A DNA stretch of 64,000 nt from Nicoliella spurrieriana (GTDB lineage Bacteria; Bacillota; Bacilli; Lactobacillales; Lactobacillaceae). The notes beneath the pieces are model-generated. The model had not been told where the DNA came from. It did not search any database and saw only the letters and a list, made by a program, of their open reading frames with translations. A program made the position numbers and the translations under genes. The first letter of the stretch is position 1. Each line of letters opens with the position of its first letter. This document shows, in pieces, positions 45,800 through 54,987 of this stretch. Location of the stretch: assembly GCF_023380205.1 (NCBI RefSeq), contig NZ_CP093361.1:868001-932000 (forward strand), in the 5' to 3' direction.

Positions 45800-47633
45800 A
45801 CATTAAATTGTTAGCATCCGGAGCAATTGCTAGGATCCGGCGGCTGATTTGTTCAGCACTTTGGTGGTTGTCATCGCTGCCCACCATTGGAAAGACGGTC
45901 GTTAGCCAGTGGACACCTTCCGTTAGGGTACTAAAGACATACAAGCCACTTCCGACGCTGCCATCATCAGTGATGACTTGATCCGTATCGGGATCGATTT
46001 TAATTGCATTGAGTGGAATGGGGTTGCCATTAGCATCGCTAAACGTTGCGGGTTGGACAATGTGATTATCGATCAACCCCCGAATAATTTCACTTTGCGT
46101 GGTTGCAAAGTTCAACCGTGGGATTCGGGCCTCAATCAATGCATCGGCAGATACTGGTTCCTTAGGGTAGTATTTGGACATCGCAATGAATTTATGATTA
46201 GCACCGATAACGTTCATTTGGGGGCCTAAAATAGTAACGATGCCAGCATCCATTAGGGCGATTAGTTGATGGAACCGTAATACGGGGGCCCCATTGGATA
46301 GAAATTGACTATTAGGTTTAAAGCTGGTTAGAAATTGGGTGAGGTAGTCTGAATCCGTAAAATCAGCATTCGCAATTAAATCGCGAATCGTGGTCCGTAC
46401 ATCCTTATAGATTGATAGAGCAGACCCCAGGGGTCCATTGCCGATTCCAGCATCGGCATCCACTGCGACCGCATACATCCAGTTTAAAATGGTGTGTTGA
46501 TAGTCAGCGGTAGTTGTGATGGGGGTCCCAGCCACTGGGTTTAGGAGTAATTCCCACCGTAACAAGTCATTGGGCTGAAACGGGCCGGCTTGAACGGCAC
46601 CATCGGGATCATTTACGAACTGGGCAGTGAATTGGTCGATAGATGTTTGTGGATAACGCTGTTTTAGGACTAATTGGTAGTAGACCAATTCAATTTCATG
46701 CCGGAACAGTTGTTGGAACTTAGCCACCGCAAGCTTACCATTTTGCCGATTGCTTGCAATTCGTTCGGGGGTTAGGAAATGGGGGGTGAATTGATAGCCG
46801 TTATCTAATTCAATCGCCTTGGGGTAGTACGGGACGCCCCGTCTTGATCCCGCAAAGATTTGGGGTTCGTTACCGGATGCTTGATACGTTAACTTGCCGT
46901 TAGCATCCGGGATGAATTTGCCGCCACGGTCTTCGGTCATTTTAATGACCTCGTCAAAGAAACTAAGGCCCAAGCCACGGATAATTACCCGTTGGTGGGG
47001 TTGAATGTGGGATTCATCAACGTCGCCAGGATAGGCGGGCGCTTGATAGCTTAGGTTGTTTTGGGCGGCGTAGTCTGCTAGCGATTGCTCGGTGGTGGTT
47101 AATTGGTTCACGTTGGCGTTAATGCTTAAGACAACGTTATCGACAGTAATCGTGGTGCAATGAGTGCTTAATTGCCATTGATGGCCCGTTTGAATAACGT
47201 TGGTCACGCTCGTTTGATGGTAATTGACCGTGACGCCATTTGGTAAGTGATCGATTAATTGTTGGTAGAACCACTGGGCATACACCCCTAATAACACCCG
47301 CGGGGTATAGCTATTGGGGGCGAGGCGTTCAACCAATGGAATTAGTGCAGCGGGATAGTGGTGGGTTTTGATGAACGGGATGGCAGCCACTTGCGCCCAT
47401 TGGTAGAGGTTCAAACCGTTCGAATCGTTAGCTGCAGAAAGCGAAAGGTCCGTTGCAATCGTGTTCATGATCAGATGGTTAGACTGATCGACCCGCCAGA
47501 CCTGGCCACCAGGTAGAAAGGGGTCGAAAAGATCGATTGAGAGGGTCTTTAAATCAGTCTGTTTGAAGTTACGAATGAGGTGGGAAAGGGTAATTAAACC
47601 ACGCGGTCCCGCACCGATGATACCAACTTTCAT
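45798..47633 (-). CDS. FAD/NAD(P)-binding protein (NAD_binding_9 type)
   Basis: A 611-residue flavoprotein-like enzyme. It starts with the dinucleotide-binding MKVGIIGAGPRGL, then HLIMNTIATDLS, a second GLGLSFFDEVI-type motif and AGSRRGVPYYPKA, typical of the FAD-NAD(P)-binding family that is often annotated as hypothetical or hydroxyacylglutathione hydrolase-like. The substrate is unknown. The start at 47633 behind AGGAGG is chosen; a longer frame lies over nnrE. It follows nnrE by 13 bases, so repair of damaged NAD(P)HX and a dinucleotide-dependent enzyme are cotranscribed. Confidence 0.8.
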   Translation of the reverse strand: MKVGIIGAGPRGLITLSHLIRNFKQTDLKTLSIDLFDPFLPGGQVWRVDQSNHLIMNTIATDLSLSAANDSNGLNLYQWAQVAAIPFIKTHHYPAALIPLVERLAPNSYTPRVLLGVYAQWFYQQLIDHLPNGVTVNYHQTSVTNVIQTGHQWQLSTHCTTITVDNVVLSINANVNQLTTTEQSLADYAAQNNLSYQAPAYPGDVDESHIQPHQRVIIRGLGLSFFDEVIKMTEDRGGKFIPDANGKLTYQASGNEPQIFAGSRRGVPYYPKAIELDNGYQFTPHFLTPERIASNRQNGKLAVAKFQQLFRHEIELVYYQLVLKQRYPQTSIDQFTAQFVNDPDGAVQAGPFQPNDLLRWELLLNPVAGTPITTTADYQHTILNWMYAVAVDADAGIGNGPLGSALSIYKDVRTTIRDLIANADFTDSDYLTQFLTSFKPNSQFLSNGAPVLRFHQLIALMDAGIVTILGPQMNVIGANHKFIAMSKYYPKEPVSADALIEARIPRLNFATTQSEIIRGLIDNHIVQPATFSDANGNPIPLNAIKIDPDTDQVITDDGSVGSGLYVFSTLTEGVHWLTTVFPMVGSDDNHQSAEQISRRILAIAPDANNLM

Positions 47634-47646
47634 TTTAGAAAGCCTC

Positions 47647-48300
47647 CTATTTATTTTGTAGATTTTGAATGACCTGTGGATCGTAGATGCCAATGTCATC
47701 AACGAATAATTGGCCGCAAAACGCCTGCCCGGTGGTTGAATCCATGCCGTTTTTAGCGTAAGCAAAGGTAGCGGTCGCATTGGCGTGGACTGCGATGCCT
47801 AACTCCCTGCCGGTTTCGGGACTAAATCCAGATGGGACGTCGATTGCTAGGGTGTTAGCCGTGCTATCGTTGATGTTTTGGATAACTTGTTGGTAGTTGC
47901 CACTGACCGGACGTGACAGGCCAATGCCAAAAATGGCATCAATAATGACGGAATAGGCGTTCCAATCTGGGATGCCCCCTTGAATCACTTCGACACCATA
48001 GTGGTTGGCGAACTTTAATTGTTGAATCCGCTCAATTGAGGCGTGTTCCGGATTACCGACCAATAACAGTTGCACGTTAAATCCGTGGATTTTAAGAAGC
48101 CGGGCCACTGCAATGCCGTCACCGCCATTATTACCGGATCCAGCCACCACTAGAATGTGAGTGAGGTCCCAGTTTAATTGGGCCAGGTTCTCAACGCTTT
48201 TTAATGCAGCCCGTTCCATTAAGACTAATGATGGGATGCCAACGTCACGCATGGTATATAGGTCAAATGCTTTTGCTTCACTAACGGAAATCGTTTTCAA
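47647..48300 (-). CDS. nnrE: NAD(P)H-hydrate epimerase
   Basis: Interconverts the R and S forms of NAD(P)HX, damaged hydrated cofactors, so that a dehydratase can repair them. The 217 residues are the YjeF N-terminal domain alone: VAGSGNNGGDGIAVARLL (ligand loop), IIDAIFGIGLSRPVSG, and DVPSGFSPETG. The dehydratase half (NnrD) is not fused and not in the window. The start is TTG at 48300 behind AAAGGATG; an upstream frame adds 15 residues without a site. Confidence 0.9.
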   Translation of the reverse strand: MKTISVSEAKAFDLYTMRDVGIPSLVLMERAALKSVENLAQLNWDLTHILVVAGSGNNGGDGIAVARLLKIHGFNVQLLLVGNPEHASIERIQQLKFANHYGVEVIQGGIPDWNAYSVIIDAIFGIGLSRPVSGNYQQVIQNINDSTANTLAIDVPSGFSPETGRELGIAVHANATATFAYAKNGMDSTTGQAFCGQLFVDDIGIYDPQVIQNLQNK

Positions 48301-48412
48301 ATTAACACATCCTTTATCATTATTATTAATATTATTATCAATCAAATTAAAAATTAAATAAAGGAACGCGTGTTATAATTTGGTTAACCATTATTTTGAA
48401 GGGGAGAGCGAA

Positions 48413-48739
48413 ATGAGTGAGTACGTTCCTGAAAACATGCGCGAAGTTAAACATGCGCTGATCGACTTAGAAGACGAGGGTAAGCATGTGGATCCAGACC
48501 AATTCATCGGTGAAACGGTGGAAAACCTATTCCAAATTTATTTAGATGAAGCTGAAGAGGGGCACTATGACACCGCCCGGTTGGTCAAACCCAATTTATT
48601 GCAGGTCTTTGACCTTACTAACCAAGTGATTCATGAGGAACATTCAACTGCTGAGAGCTTCGTGGCGGATTTTAAAAACGATGCTGATAAACTATTGATG
48701 CACTTGGGTTATGTGGCATACGATGTTGCAGCCCAGTAA
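48413..48739 (+). CDS. Uncharacterised acidic protein, 108 residues
   Basis: Not recognised. A soluble, strongly acidic, predicted all-helical protein beginning MSEYVPENMREVKHAL, with no signal peptide or cysteine. Repeated Asp/Glu and His at regular helical spacing suggest a four-helix bundle-like shape (inference). GGGGAGAG precedes the ATG at 48413, giving a shorter and better supported start than the GTG-type frame 33 bases upstream. Single gene with its own promoter region and terminator. Confidence 0.6.
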   Translation: MSEYVPENMREVKHALIDLEDEGKHVDPDQFIGETVENLFQIYLDEAEEGHYDTARLVKPNLLQVFDLTNQVIHEEHSTAESFVADFKNDADKLLMHLGYVAYDVAAQ

Positions 48740-48786
48740 AAAAAGGATCGACTTTAAATGCCATGCATTTGGAGTCAATCCTTTTA
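48737..48786. terminator. Bidirectional terminator
   Basis: AAAAGGATCGACT and GGAGTCAATCCTTTT pair with a further inner AAATG/CATTT stem; it serves the two convergent genes. Confidence 0.85.
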
Positions 48787-48790
48787 ATTT

Positions 48791-49300
48791 TTATTTTAAT
48801 ACCGGTAATTCAACACTGGCCTGGGCTATAATGTGGCCCTTCATGGCCGTTCTGAGTTCGTTGAGCCAAAAACCATCCTTTAATGCTAGCTGTTCGTCTA
48901 GTGCATACATGGTTAATGTGTATTCATGGTCACAGTTAGGCGGGGTCGGACCTAAGTAGCGTTGACTGATCGTTTTATCTAGGGGTCCTGCTAATGGGCC
49001 GGCCGTACTATTGTTACCGTGCACGAGTGGCACTGAATCATTGTGGCTAGCGTTTTCTGGGATCTTGGTCGTCTTGGGATCAATATTAGCAGCGACCCAG
49101 TGGATGTAAGCAAAGCCACATACTGGGATTGAATCCCAATCGAGCATTACTAATGAAAGGGATTTGGTATTATCAGGAACGGCACTGATTTCAATTGGAA
49201 ATGAAATAAACGGGACGCTACCGATCTTTTGGTCGGGATTTGCGTGCTTAGTGTATGCATCGCCAAGGTGCCCATTGGTTAATGGAACGTTAATATTCAT
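48791..49300 (-). CDS. YbhB/YbcL family PEBP-like protein
   Basis: A cytoplasmic phosphatidylethanolamine-binding-protein relative of 169 residues. The ligand-pocket motifs are visible: SLVMLDWDSIPVCGFAYIHWVAANI (the D-x-D/P and H-W segments) and GPTPPNCDHEYTLTMYALDE (the GPxPP and H-x-Y segment). The biochemical role in bacteria is not established. Start: ATG at 49300 behind AAGGGAG. A PerR-box-like sequence, weaker than the other two, lies upstream at 49334-49348. Confidence 0.88.
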   Translation of the reverse strand: MNINVPLTNGHLGDAYTKHANPDQKIGSVPFISFPIEISAVPDNTKSLSLVMLDWDSIPVCGFAYIHWVAANIDPKTTKIPENASHNDSVPLVHGNNSTAGPLAGPLDKTISQRYLGPTPPNCDHEYTLTMYALDEQLALKDGFWLNELRTAMKGHIIAQASVELPVLK

Positions 49301-49333
49301 AAATAAAACTCCCTTCTTTAGTACCATTATACA

Positions 49334-49348
49334 TGATAATAATTATAG
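49334..49348 (-). promoter_or_regulatory. Possible PerR-like box upstream of the PEBP gene
   Basis: TGATAATAATTATAG matches the PerR consensus at 12 of its 14 defined positions. It lies 34 bases before the gene start, next to a possible TATAAT. Weaker than the sites before perR and the VIT operon. Confidence 0.3.
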
Positions 49349-49488
49349 GTAAATTTAAAGTCTTTCTTAACGTCCGGAAGATTTTCTTGATTATCCCTGT
49401 TTTAATTCGGCATTTTATTATATAATAGTCATCAGACAGTATTATGTTACTGAAAAATAAGCGTTACATAAGGTAGGTAATTAATTTT

Positions 49489-51108
49489 ATGAACTTTTTT
49501 ATGAACTCAAGCTTTAACGCTAAAAATTCAGGAATCGAACATGCTCAATTAAAAAGAGCGTTTCTTTTCCGTAAGAATAAGGAAGCTTATAAGCTAGTCT
49601 TCCGTGAATGGAATCCACTTCTTCATTTCCATTTAAACAACGTTGGAATCCATGACGATGAAATCTTAAACATGTTTGATTTCTTCCAGGAAGCAGAAGA
49701 TGTTAAAGAAACGGTAGTTAGACCAGAAGACCTTGATTTCGGGGTAACTGACTTAACTTACCAAAATGACGATGAACACAATCGGGTAATTGTATTTAAG
49801 GATAAGTTAATCATTGCTCGTGTTAACTGCTTTGGTAAGGACATTACCGATGACAAGCGCGTTCAATCAGTAGAACTTTTTGATGGGTTTGCTAACTTGT
49901 ACCGGGTTGACTTCTACGATTACCGTGGATTCAAGTCAATGGTTCAATGGTATACTCCAGATAACAAGATCGCTACTGAAACTTGGTACAGCGTTGACGG
50001 TCGCCCTGTAATCGAAGACTTCTACAGATTAAACGCCCAAGGTAAGATGGACAAGTCTGGTTGGAAGACCATCGATCGGAAGGGAACTGTTCGCCAATAC
50101 GATACTATTGATGGTGTGCTTCTTGAATTCTTGAACGCAAACAACCACAAGTACCTTCGTAAGACTAAGCCAAACATCTTTATCATGGACCGTTCTGACT
50201 TATACGAAGAATTATTACCAGAACTACGTGAACCTGCATATACTGTATTGCATCTTCACAACTCCCATGCTGGGGATGCTCAAAAGCCAAACACTTCGAT
50301 TATGAATAATAACTACGAATATAGTTTGACTGATGCTAACCGTTACGATGCCATCATCTCTGCTACTCATAAGCAAACTCGTGATGTTGAATACCGGTTT
50401 GCACCTAAGGCTGCAATGTTCACGATTCCAGTTGGGGTTATTCCTGACAAGCACTTCGACGAACCACGGGTTCCAATGAAGGACCGGAAGTTCGGTAGTG
50501 TGATTGCCACTGCCCGGATTGCACCTGAAAAGCAATTGGACAAGGTGATTCGGGCTGCCGGAATTGCTCGTAAGACGGTTCCAGAAGTTACCGTTGACCT
50601 TTACGGATACATTGACCACTCAAACGATGATATCGCTATGAAGCGGATCAATGAAGCTATCAAGGATTACCACATGGAAGATGCTGTGCACATTCACAGT
50701 TACGTTAACAACGTTTCCATCGTTCAAAAGAATGCTCAAATCTACGGTTTAGCATCAGTCATGGAAGGATTTAACTTGGCCATGATGGAAGCTCAATCCG
50801 AAGGTGACGTTGGAATTACTTACGATGTTAACTACGGTCCTAATGAATTAGTTGTTGATGGTGAAAACGGTTATATCGTTGACTATGGTGATTACAAGAA
50901 GATGGGTCAATACATGACTGATTTATTCACCAATCCTGATCAATTACAAAAGATGTCTGATCAAGCCTACGAACTTTCAAAGCGTTACTCAGAAACTAAC
51001 GTTTGGAAAGACTGGAAGGAACTATTAGACGACGCTGCTAAGAGCTGGAAACACAAGATGGCAGTATGGAACCCTGACATTGAAAAGGGTCTCGAAAAAC
51101 TAGATTAA
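49489..51108 (+). CDS. tagE: TagE-like glycosyltransferase (wall teichoic acid glucosylation), first of a pair
   Basis: GT-B, family GT4-type glycosyltransferase of 539 residues resembling the poly(glycerol-phosphate) alpha-glucosyltransferases of lactobacilli. The N-terminal domain starts FFMNSSFNAKNSGIEHAQ; the C-terminal donor domain has ATARIAPEKQLDKVIRAAG and the EGFNLAMMEAQSEG motif with the E-x7-E pattern. No membrane segment, so it acts at the inner membrane face on lipid-linked chains. Codon use is noticeably more selective (GTT, GAC, AAG, CGT) than in its neighbours, suggesting high expression. A paralogue follows 17 bases later. Acceptor inferred. Confidence 0.8.
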   Translation: MNFFMNSSFNAKNSGIEHAQLKRAFLFRKNKEAYKLVFREWNPLLHFHLNNVGIHDDEILNMFDFFQEAEDVKETVVRPEDLDFGVTDLTYQNDDEHNRVIVFKDKLIIARVNCFGKDITDDKRVQSVELFDGFANLYRVDFYDYRGFKSMVQWYTPDNKIATETWYSVDGRPVIEDFYRLNAQGKMDKSGWKTIDRKGTVRQYDTIDGVLLEFLNANNHKYLRKTKPNIFIMDRSDLYEELLPELREPAYTVLHLHNSHAGDAQKPNTSIMNNNYEYSLTDANRYDAIISATHKQTRDVEYRFAPKAAMFTIPVGVIPDKHFDEPRVPMKDRKFGSVIATARIAPEKQLDKVIRAAGIARKTVPEVTVDLYGYIDHSNDDIAMKRINEAIKDYHMEDAVHIHSYVNNVSIVQKNAQIYGLASVMEGFNLAMMEAQSEGDVGITYDVNYGPNELVVDGENGYIVDYGDYKKMGQYMTDLFTNPDQLQKMSDQAYELSKRYSETNVWKDWKELLDDAAKSWKHKMAVWNPDIEKGLEKLD

Positions 51109-51125
51109 GGAGCGGCTGAATAGAT

Positions 51126-52652
51126 ATGACTAAAACGTTTTTATTTGTAAATGAAAATATTTTTACGTTCAATTCCGGAACTGAATTTTCCGCAATGAAT
51201 CGGCAAAAATTATTTAAGAGAAACAAACGCAATTCTAAGATTGTTACTAGAAACTACAATCAAGGATTGCACCAAGAAATTGAAAAGTATGGTTTGGGGA
51301 ATGACGACATTTTAAACATGTACGATTACTTCCAAAAAGTAACTGACGTTCCTCACGAACATGCTTACCTTCGTTATTCAGACATGGTTGATAAGAATGA
51401 ATACAAGATCGATGGTGTTGATAACAACAAATCATACATCGAACAAAAGGGTAAGGTAGTTGCTCAAGTAAACATCTTCCCACTTACGGTTGGTGAAATT
51501 GGAACGGTTGATTTCTACGACCGCTTCGGTAACACCAGTAGCCGGGATGTATGGGATGGTCGTGGATTCCGTTCTAAGACCCAATACCTTCATCCAGATG
51601 GTCAAGTGGGTCACGAAATCCTTTACGATTACGATGGCCAACCCGTAATGGAAATTACGCACATGAACATCAATGGTCAAGTTCACCCAACCATGTTCAA
51701 GTTACTAAACTACAAGGGTAGTAATCATCGTTTCAACACTGAAGATGAATTATTCGAATTCTTCTTAAACGAAATTTCTGATCCTAAGAATACCGTCTTA
51801 GTTAACGATCGGCCTACTTTGACCGATGTAGTTGCTAAGGTGCAAAACGTTGCTGCTAAGTACCAATTCTTACACAACGAACAAACGACTGATGCTAATT
51901 TAGCAGGTAGTGCTAAGGGTAAGTTATACCCAATTCTTGAAACTTTATTCCACAACCACTTAGGTGATTATGATGGTCTAATCGTTTCAACTCCACAACA
52001 ACGAGATGATTTAAGTCGGCTCTTCCCAGAAATCAAGACTTACGCAATCTTTGATACTGCACTCTTTGCAGACCAAGAAGCTGAAATTCGGAAGTCATTA
52101 GAAGACGACCGTGATAACAACGTTGTTTACGTTGGTCGGATTTTCCATGACAAGCATATCGATCAATTAATTCAAACGATTAGCTTTGCTAAGAACCAAG
52201 TTCCAAACATTCACTTGGATGTTGTTGGTTACTTCGAATCAGAAGAATACCGTCAAGAACTCTTGAACTTAGTTAAGAAGCTAGGAATTGAAAGTAACGT
52301 TGACTTCAAGGGTTACCTAGTCGGCGAAGCTAAGGAAAAGGTTTTAAGCCAAGCTAAGGTAATGATTCAAACTTCATTCGGTGAAGGATTGAGTATGTCA
52401 TTAGTTAACGGTCTTGAATATGGCTTGCCACTAATTGCTTACGATGTTAACTATGGTCCTAGAAACATCATTGACAACGACGTTAATGGTTACCTAGTTC
52501 CTGCTGGTAACGTTCGTGAAGCAGCTCGTCATATTGATGACATTTTATTAGACAATAACCTCTTTAAGAAGTTAAGCAACGGTTCATTGGTTAAGGCTAA
52601 GGAATTTAGTTCCGAAAGCGTTAACAAGCAATGGGATCAAATTGCTAAATAA
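51126..52652 (+). CDS. tagE: TagE-like glycosyltransferase, second of a pair
   Basis: Paralogue of the preceding gene, 508 residues, with the same two-domain layout: N-terminus FLFVNENIFTFNSGTEFSAMN, and donor domain with VYVGRIFHDKHIDQLIQTI and EGLSMSLVNGLEYGLPLIAYDVNYGP. The Glu of the E-x7-E pair is kept in the first position, but the second position (NGLEYG) still has a Glu. In related lactobacilli the two genes act together to glucosylate wall teichoic acid; a heteromeric enzyme is likely here too (inference). AAGGAG precedes the ATG, and a strong terminator ends the pair. Confidence 0.8.
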   Translation: MTKTFLFVNENIFTFNSGTEFSAMNRQKLFKRNKRNSKIVTRNYNQGLHQEIEKYGLGNDDILNMYDYFQKVTDVPHEHAYLRYSDMVDKNEYKIDGVDNNKSYIEQKGKVVAQVNIFPLTVGEIGTVDFYDRFGNTSSRDVWDGRGFRSKTQYLHPDGQVGHEILYDYDGQPVMEITHMNINGQVHPTMFKLLNYKGSNHRFNTEDELFEFFLNEISDPKNTVLVNDRPTLTDVVAKVQNVAAKYQFLHNEQTTDANLAGSAKGKLYPILETLFHNHLGDYDGLIVSTPQQRDDLSRLFPEIKTYAIFDTALFADQEAEIRKSLEDDRDNNVVYVGRIFHDKHIDQLIQTISFAKNQVPNIHLDVVGYFESEEYRQELLNLVKKLGIESNVDFKGYLVGEAKEKVLSQAKVMIQTSFGEGLSMSLVNGLEYGLPLIAYDVNYGPRNIIDNDVNGYLVPAGNVREAARHIDDILLDNNLFKKLSNGSLVKAKEFSSESVNKQWDQIAK

Positions 52653-52668
52653 TTATTAATCAGCTAAA

Positions 52669-52707
52669 TTAAAAGGGTCCGTGAATTTTAAATTCGCGGA
52701 CCCTTTT
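52669..52707. terminator. Bidirectional terminator after the tagE pair
   Basis: AAAAGGGTCCGTGAATTT pairs with AAATTCGCGGACCCTTTT; it serves both convergent units. Confidence 0.92.
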
Positions 52708-52711
52708 AATT

Positions 52712-53215
52712 TTACTTAGTAAATGTTAACACGTAATATCCCTGACCATCGGAAGTAATCGTGTAGTTATTATAGCCGGCTTGAATCCAATTCGATTGGG
52801 TCGCCTTAGCCCAGCTAGTAGCATCAGCAACGGAACTAAATTGACGCGGCGTACTAAATCCGTCGTTACCGTTCGATGGTTTAGGACCACTACTAGGACG
52901 ATGCTCATTTTTACTAGCGCTCTTAGTAGTGTCATTGTTACCAGACTGGCTATTCTGGCTACTAGAACTACTGGTCTTTTTTGCGCTAGAATGATGATTG
53001 CTACTGCTCTGCTTGACTGCAGAGGATTGCTGTTCAGCTTGATTGCCATGTTGATTGGTCAAAACTTTGATTCCCCCGACGAGGAGGCCAATTACGATTA
53101 CTAACCCTAAAATCCAGGGCCAGACCCGAAAGTTTTTGGGCGATTGATTAGGTTGTTTAGAACCCGTATTAAAGTCGTATCGTTTTACGCGCGACTGTGG
53201 TTCTTCTTTACTCAA
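52712..53215 (-). CDS. Membrane-anchored Ser-rich protein with a C-terminal small domain
   Basis: A 167-residue protein: basic cytoplasmic N-terminus, one membrane helix (VWPWILGLVIVIGLLVGG, about residues 30-50), a long disordered Ser/Asn/Gln/Lys-rich extracytoplasmic linker (about 60-115) and a C-terminal unit of about 50 residues (RQFSSVADATSWAKATQSN ... YYVLTFTK) that looks like a half SPOR-type or similar small alpha/beta fold. It may bind cell-wall material (inference). The start is TTG at 53215 behind GGAGGG; a longer in-frame start would lie over the ribosome site. Confidence 0.65.
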   Translation of the reverse strand: MSKEEPQSRVKRYDFNTGSKQPNQSPKNFRVWPWILGLVIVIGLLVGGIKVLTNQHGNQAEQQSSAVKQSSSNHHSSAKKTSSSSSQNSQSGNNDTTKSASKNEHRPSSGPKPSNGNDGFSTPRQFSSVADATSWAKATQSNWIQAGYNNYTITSDGQGYYVLTFTK

Positions 53216-53266
53216 ATGTATCCCTCCATAAAAGAATGCCAACTTTAGCATTACTTTATATTATAA

Positions 53267-53312
53267 CAAAAAACAGCTCTAATGCCTATTTTTGACATAC
53301 GAGCTGTTTTTG
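53267..53312 (-). terminator. Terminator after the trpXYZ-type operon
   Basis: On the minus strand AAAAACAGCTC and GAGCTGTTTTTT pair across a 21-base loop, 13 bases downstream of trpZ only in the sense of position (it lies at 53267-53312 beyond the stop). Confidence 0.7.
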
Positions 53313-53324
53313 AAATGGATGGAA

Positions 53325-54095
53325 TTAATTAGCAGGGTTAAAAAATTGGTATAAATCTTGTTTGGTCATGGCTTGTTTTTCAGAGCCACTAAAGTCATAT
53401 TCAATTTGTCCCTGGTTTAATACTAAGAGGCGATTGCCGTACTTCAATGCATCATCTAGGTGATGGGTAATCATCAAACACGTTAGGTGTTGCTCCTTAA
53501 TCGTTTGTTCAGTCAACGCCATTAATTCATTGGAAGTATTTGGATCAAGTGCTGCCGTGTGTTCGTCCAGCAATAGGATTTCCGGCTTTTTGATCGTGGC
53601 CATTAAGAAACTAAGCGTTTGGCGTTGACCACCGGAAAGGTTGCCGGTAGGGGTGTTTAACCGCTCACTAAGGTGATTATGCAATTGACTGGTGAGTTGT
53701 TGATACTTAGCCATTTCACGTTTTAAATGGCGGGGAACTAGAAAGCGGGATTGGCCGCGCTTTTCAGCAAGGAGGAGGTTTTCGGCAACCGTCATTCGTG
53801 GAGCGGTCCCTAACTTGGGGTCTTGAAAGACCCGACTTAAAAACTGGGTCCGCTTGGTAACCGATGTTTTGGTAATATCATTGCCGTTGAGCAAGATGTG
53901 ACCAGATGTAATCGGGAGGTTGCCACCAATGGCATTGAACAGGGTGGACTTACCTGCACCGTTTGAACCCAAGATGGTGATAAAATCACCGGAATGGATG
54001 TCTAAATTAACGTGGTCCAAGATGTTCAGTGGTTGTCCGCCATTTGGATGGACCGTTTTGACAACGTCTTTTAATTGGAAAAGTGGTTTATTCAT
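53325..54095 (-). CDS. trpZ: ABC transporter ATPase, TrpZ-like
   Basis: Energy-coupling ATPase of the tryptophan/tyrosine-type importer, 256 residues. Walker A GSNGAGKST, Q-loop SRVFQDPKLGTA, signature LSGGQRQTLSFLMA, Walker B ILLLDEHTAALD (with His in place of the usual Pro after Glu) and H-loop ITHHLDD are seen. DEHTAALD is common in this subfamily. It overlaps the permease gene by 8 bases on the same strand, so the three genes form one unit. Confidence 0.9.
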   Translation of the reverse strand: MNKPLFQLKDVVKTVHPNGGQPLNILDHVNLDIHSGDFITILGSNGAGKSTLFNAIGGNLPITSGHILLNGNDITKTSVTKRTQFLSRVFQDPKLGTAPRMTVAENLLLAEKRGQSRFLVPRHLKREMAKYQQLTSQLHNHLSERLNTPTGNLSGGQRQTLSFLMATIKKPEILLLDEHTAALDPNTSNELMALTEQTIKEQHLTCLMITHHLDDALKYGNRLLVLNQGQIEYDFSGSEKQAMTKQDLYQFFNPAN

Positions 54096-54987
54096 TTCGA
54101 TCGAACCCCCGTTTCAAAATATGTTTAAAGTTAAATTTGCTTTGGAATGCTGGTAAACTCATGCATAGGGCCAAGATGACTGATGAAATTAAGTTTAAGT
54201 CATTCGCGTTAAAGCCTAGTTGGAGCACGATCAAAAGAACGAAGCGATATAGGATACTTCCCAGCGTCACAGCCACTAAGCGTTGGTTCATGGTTAAATT
54301 CCCAAAGACGACTTCACCGATGATAATGGATGCGAGGGCGACAACGATGATTCCAATTCCCATGTTGACGTCGGAATAACCGTTATTTTGGGCTACTAGG
54401 GCCCCGCCCATTGCAATCACACCATTCGAAACACTGACGCCGAGGCACTTCATCCGATCGGTATTGATCCCTAACGATTGGGCCATGGTTTCATTATCAC
54501 CAGTGGCAATGAATGCCTGACCGAGGTCGGTCTGTAGGAAATAGGCAATCGCGACCGTAACAATGGTAATGACGATTAATCCCAAGAAGACACTGTTAAA
54601 GTAGTTGGGTAATCCCTGGAAAATGCCAGCATTCAATAGGTTGCCCTTGCCAAGGAGCGAGAGGTTGGCAGCGCCCATAATTCTCAGGTTAACTGAGTAG
54701 GCGGCCGTCATTACCAGGATTCCGGAAAGTAAGACCGGAATCTTGGCCTTAGTGTATAGCAATCCAGTGATTAAACCGGCAATTGCGCCCCCGATAAATG
54801 CACAGAGGGTGGCAACGATTGGTGAGACACCACGGCCAATTAAGGCCGCAGCAATTGCAGCCCCCATTGGAAAGGTTCCTTCAACCGTCATGTCGGGGAA
54901 GTCTAAAATTCTAAAAGTAAGGAATAATCCGATTCCAAGAACCCCCCACAGTAGTCCTTGACCGATAGCAGATACAATTAAACTCAT
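54088..54987 (-). CDS. trpY: ABC transporter permease, TrpY-like
   Basis: Membrane permease of 299 residues with about eight or nine hydrophobic helices, of the BPD_transp_2 (branched-chain/simple sugar) fold used by TrpXYZ systems. It begins GQGLLWGVLGIGLFLTFRILDFPDMTVEG, where DFPDMTVEG is characteristic of this transporter group, and contains GDNETMAQSLGIN at the coupling loop. It overlaps trpX by 4 bases and trpZ by 8 bases. Substrate inferred to be tryptophan or tyrosine. Confidence 0.9.
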   Translation of the reverse strand: MSLIVSAIGQGLLWGVLGIGLFLTFRILDFPDMTVEGTFPMGAAIAAALIGRGVSPIVATLCAFIGGAIAGLITGLLYTKAKIPVLLSGILVMTAAYSVNLRIMGAANLSLLGKGNLLNAGIFQGLPNYFNSVFLGLIVITIVTVAIAYFLQTDLGQAFIATGDNETMAQSLGINTDRMKCLGVSVSNGVIAMGGALVAQNNGYSDVNMGIGIIVVALASIIIGEVVFGNLTMNQRLVAVTLGSILYRFVLLIVLQLGFNANDLNLISSVILALCMSLPAFQSKFNFKHILKRGFDRNE

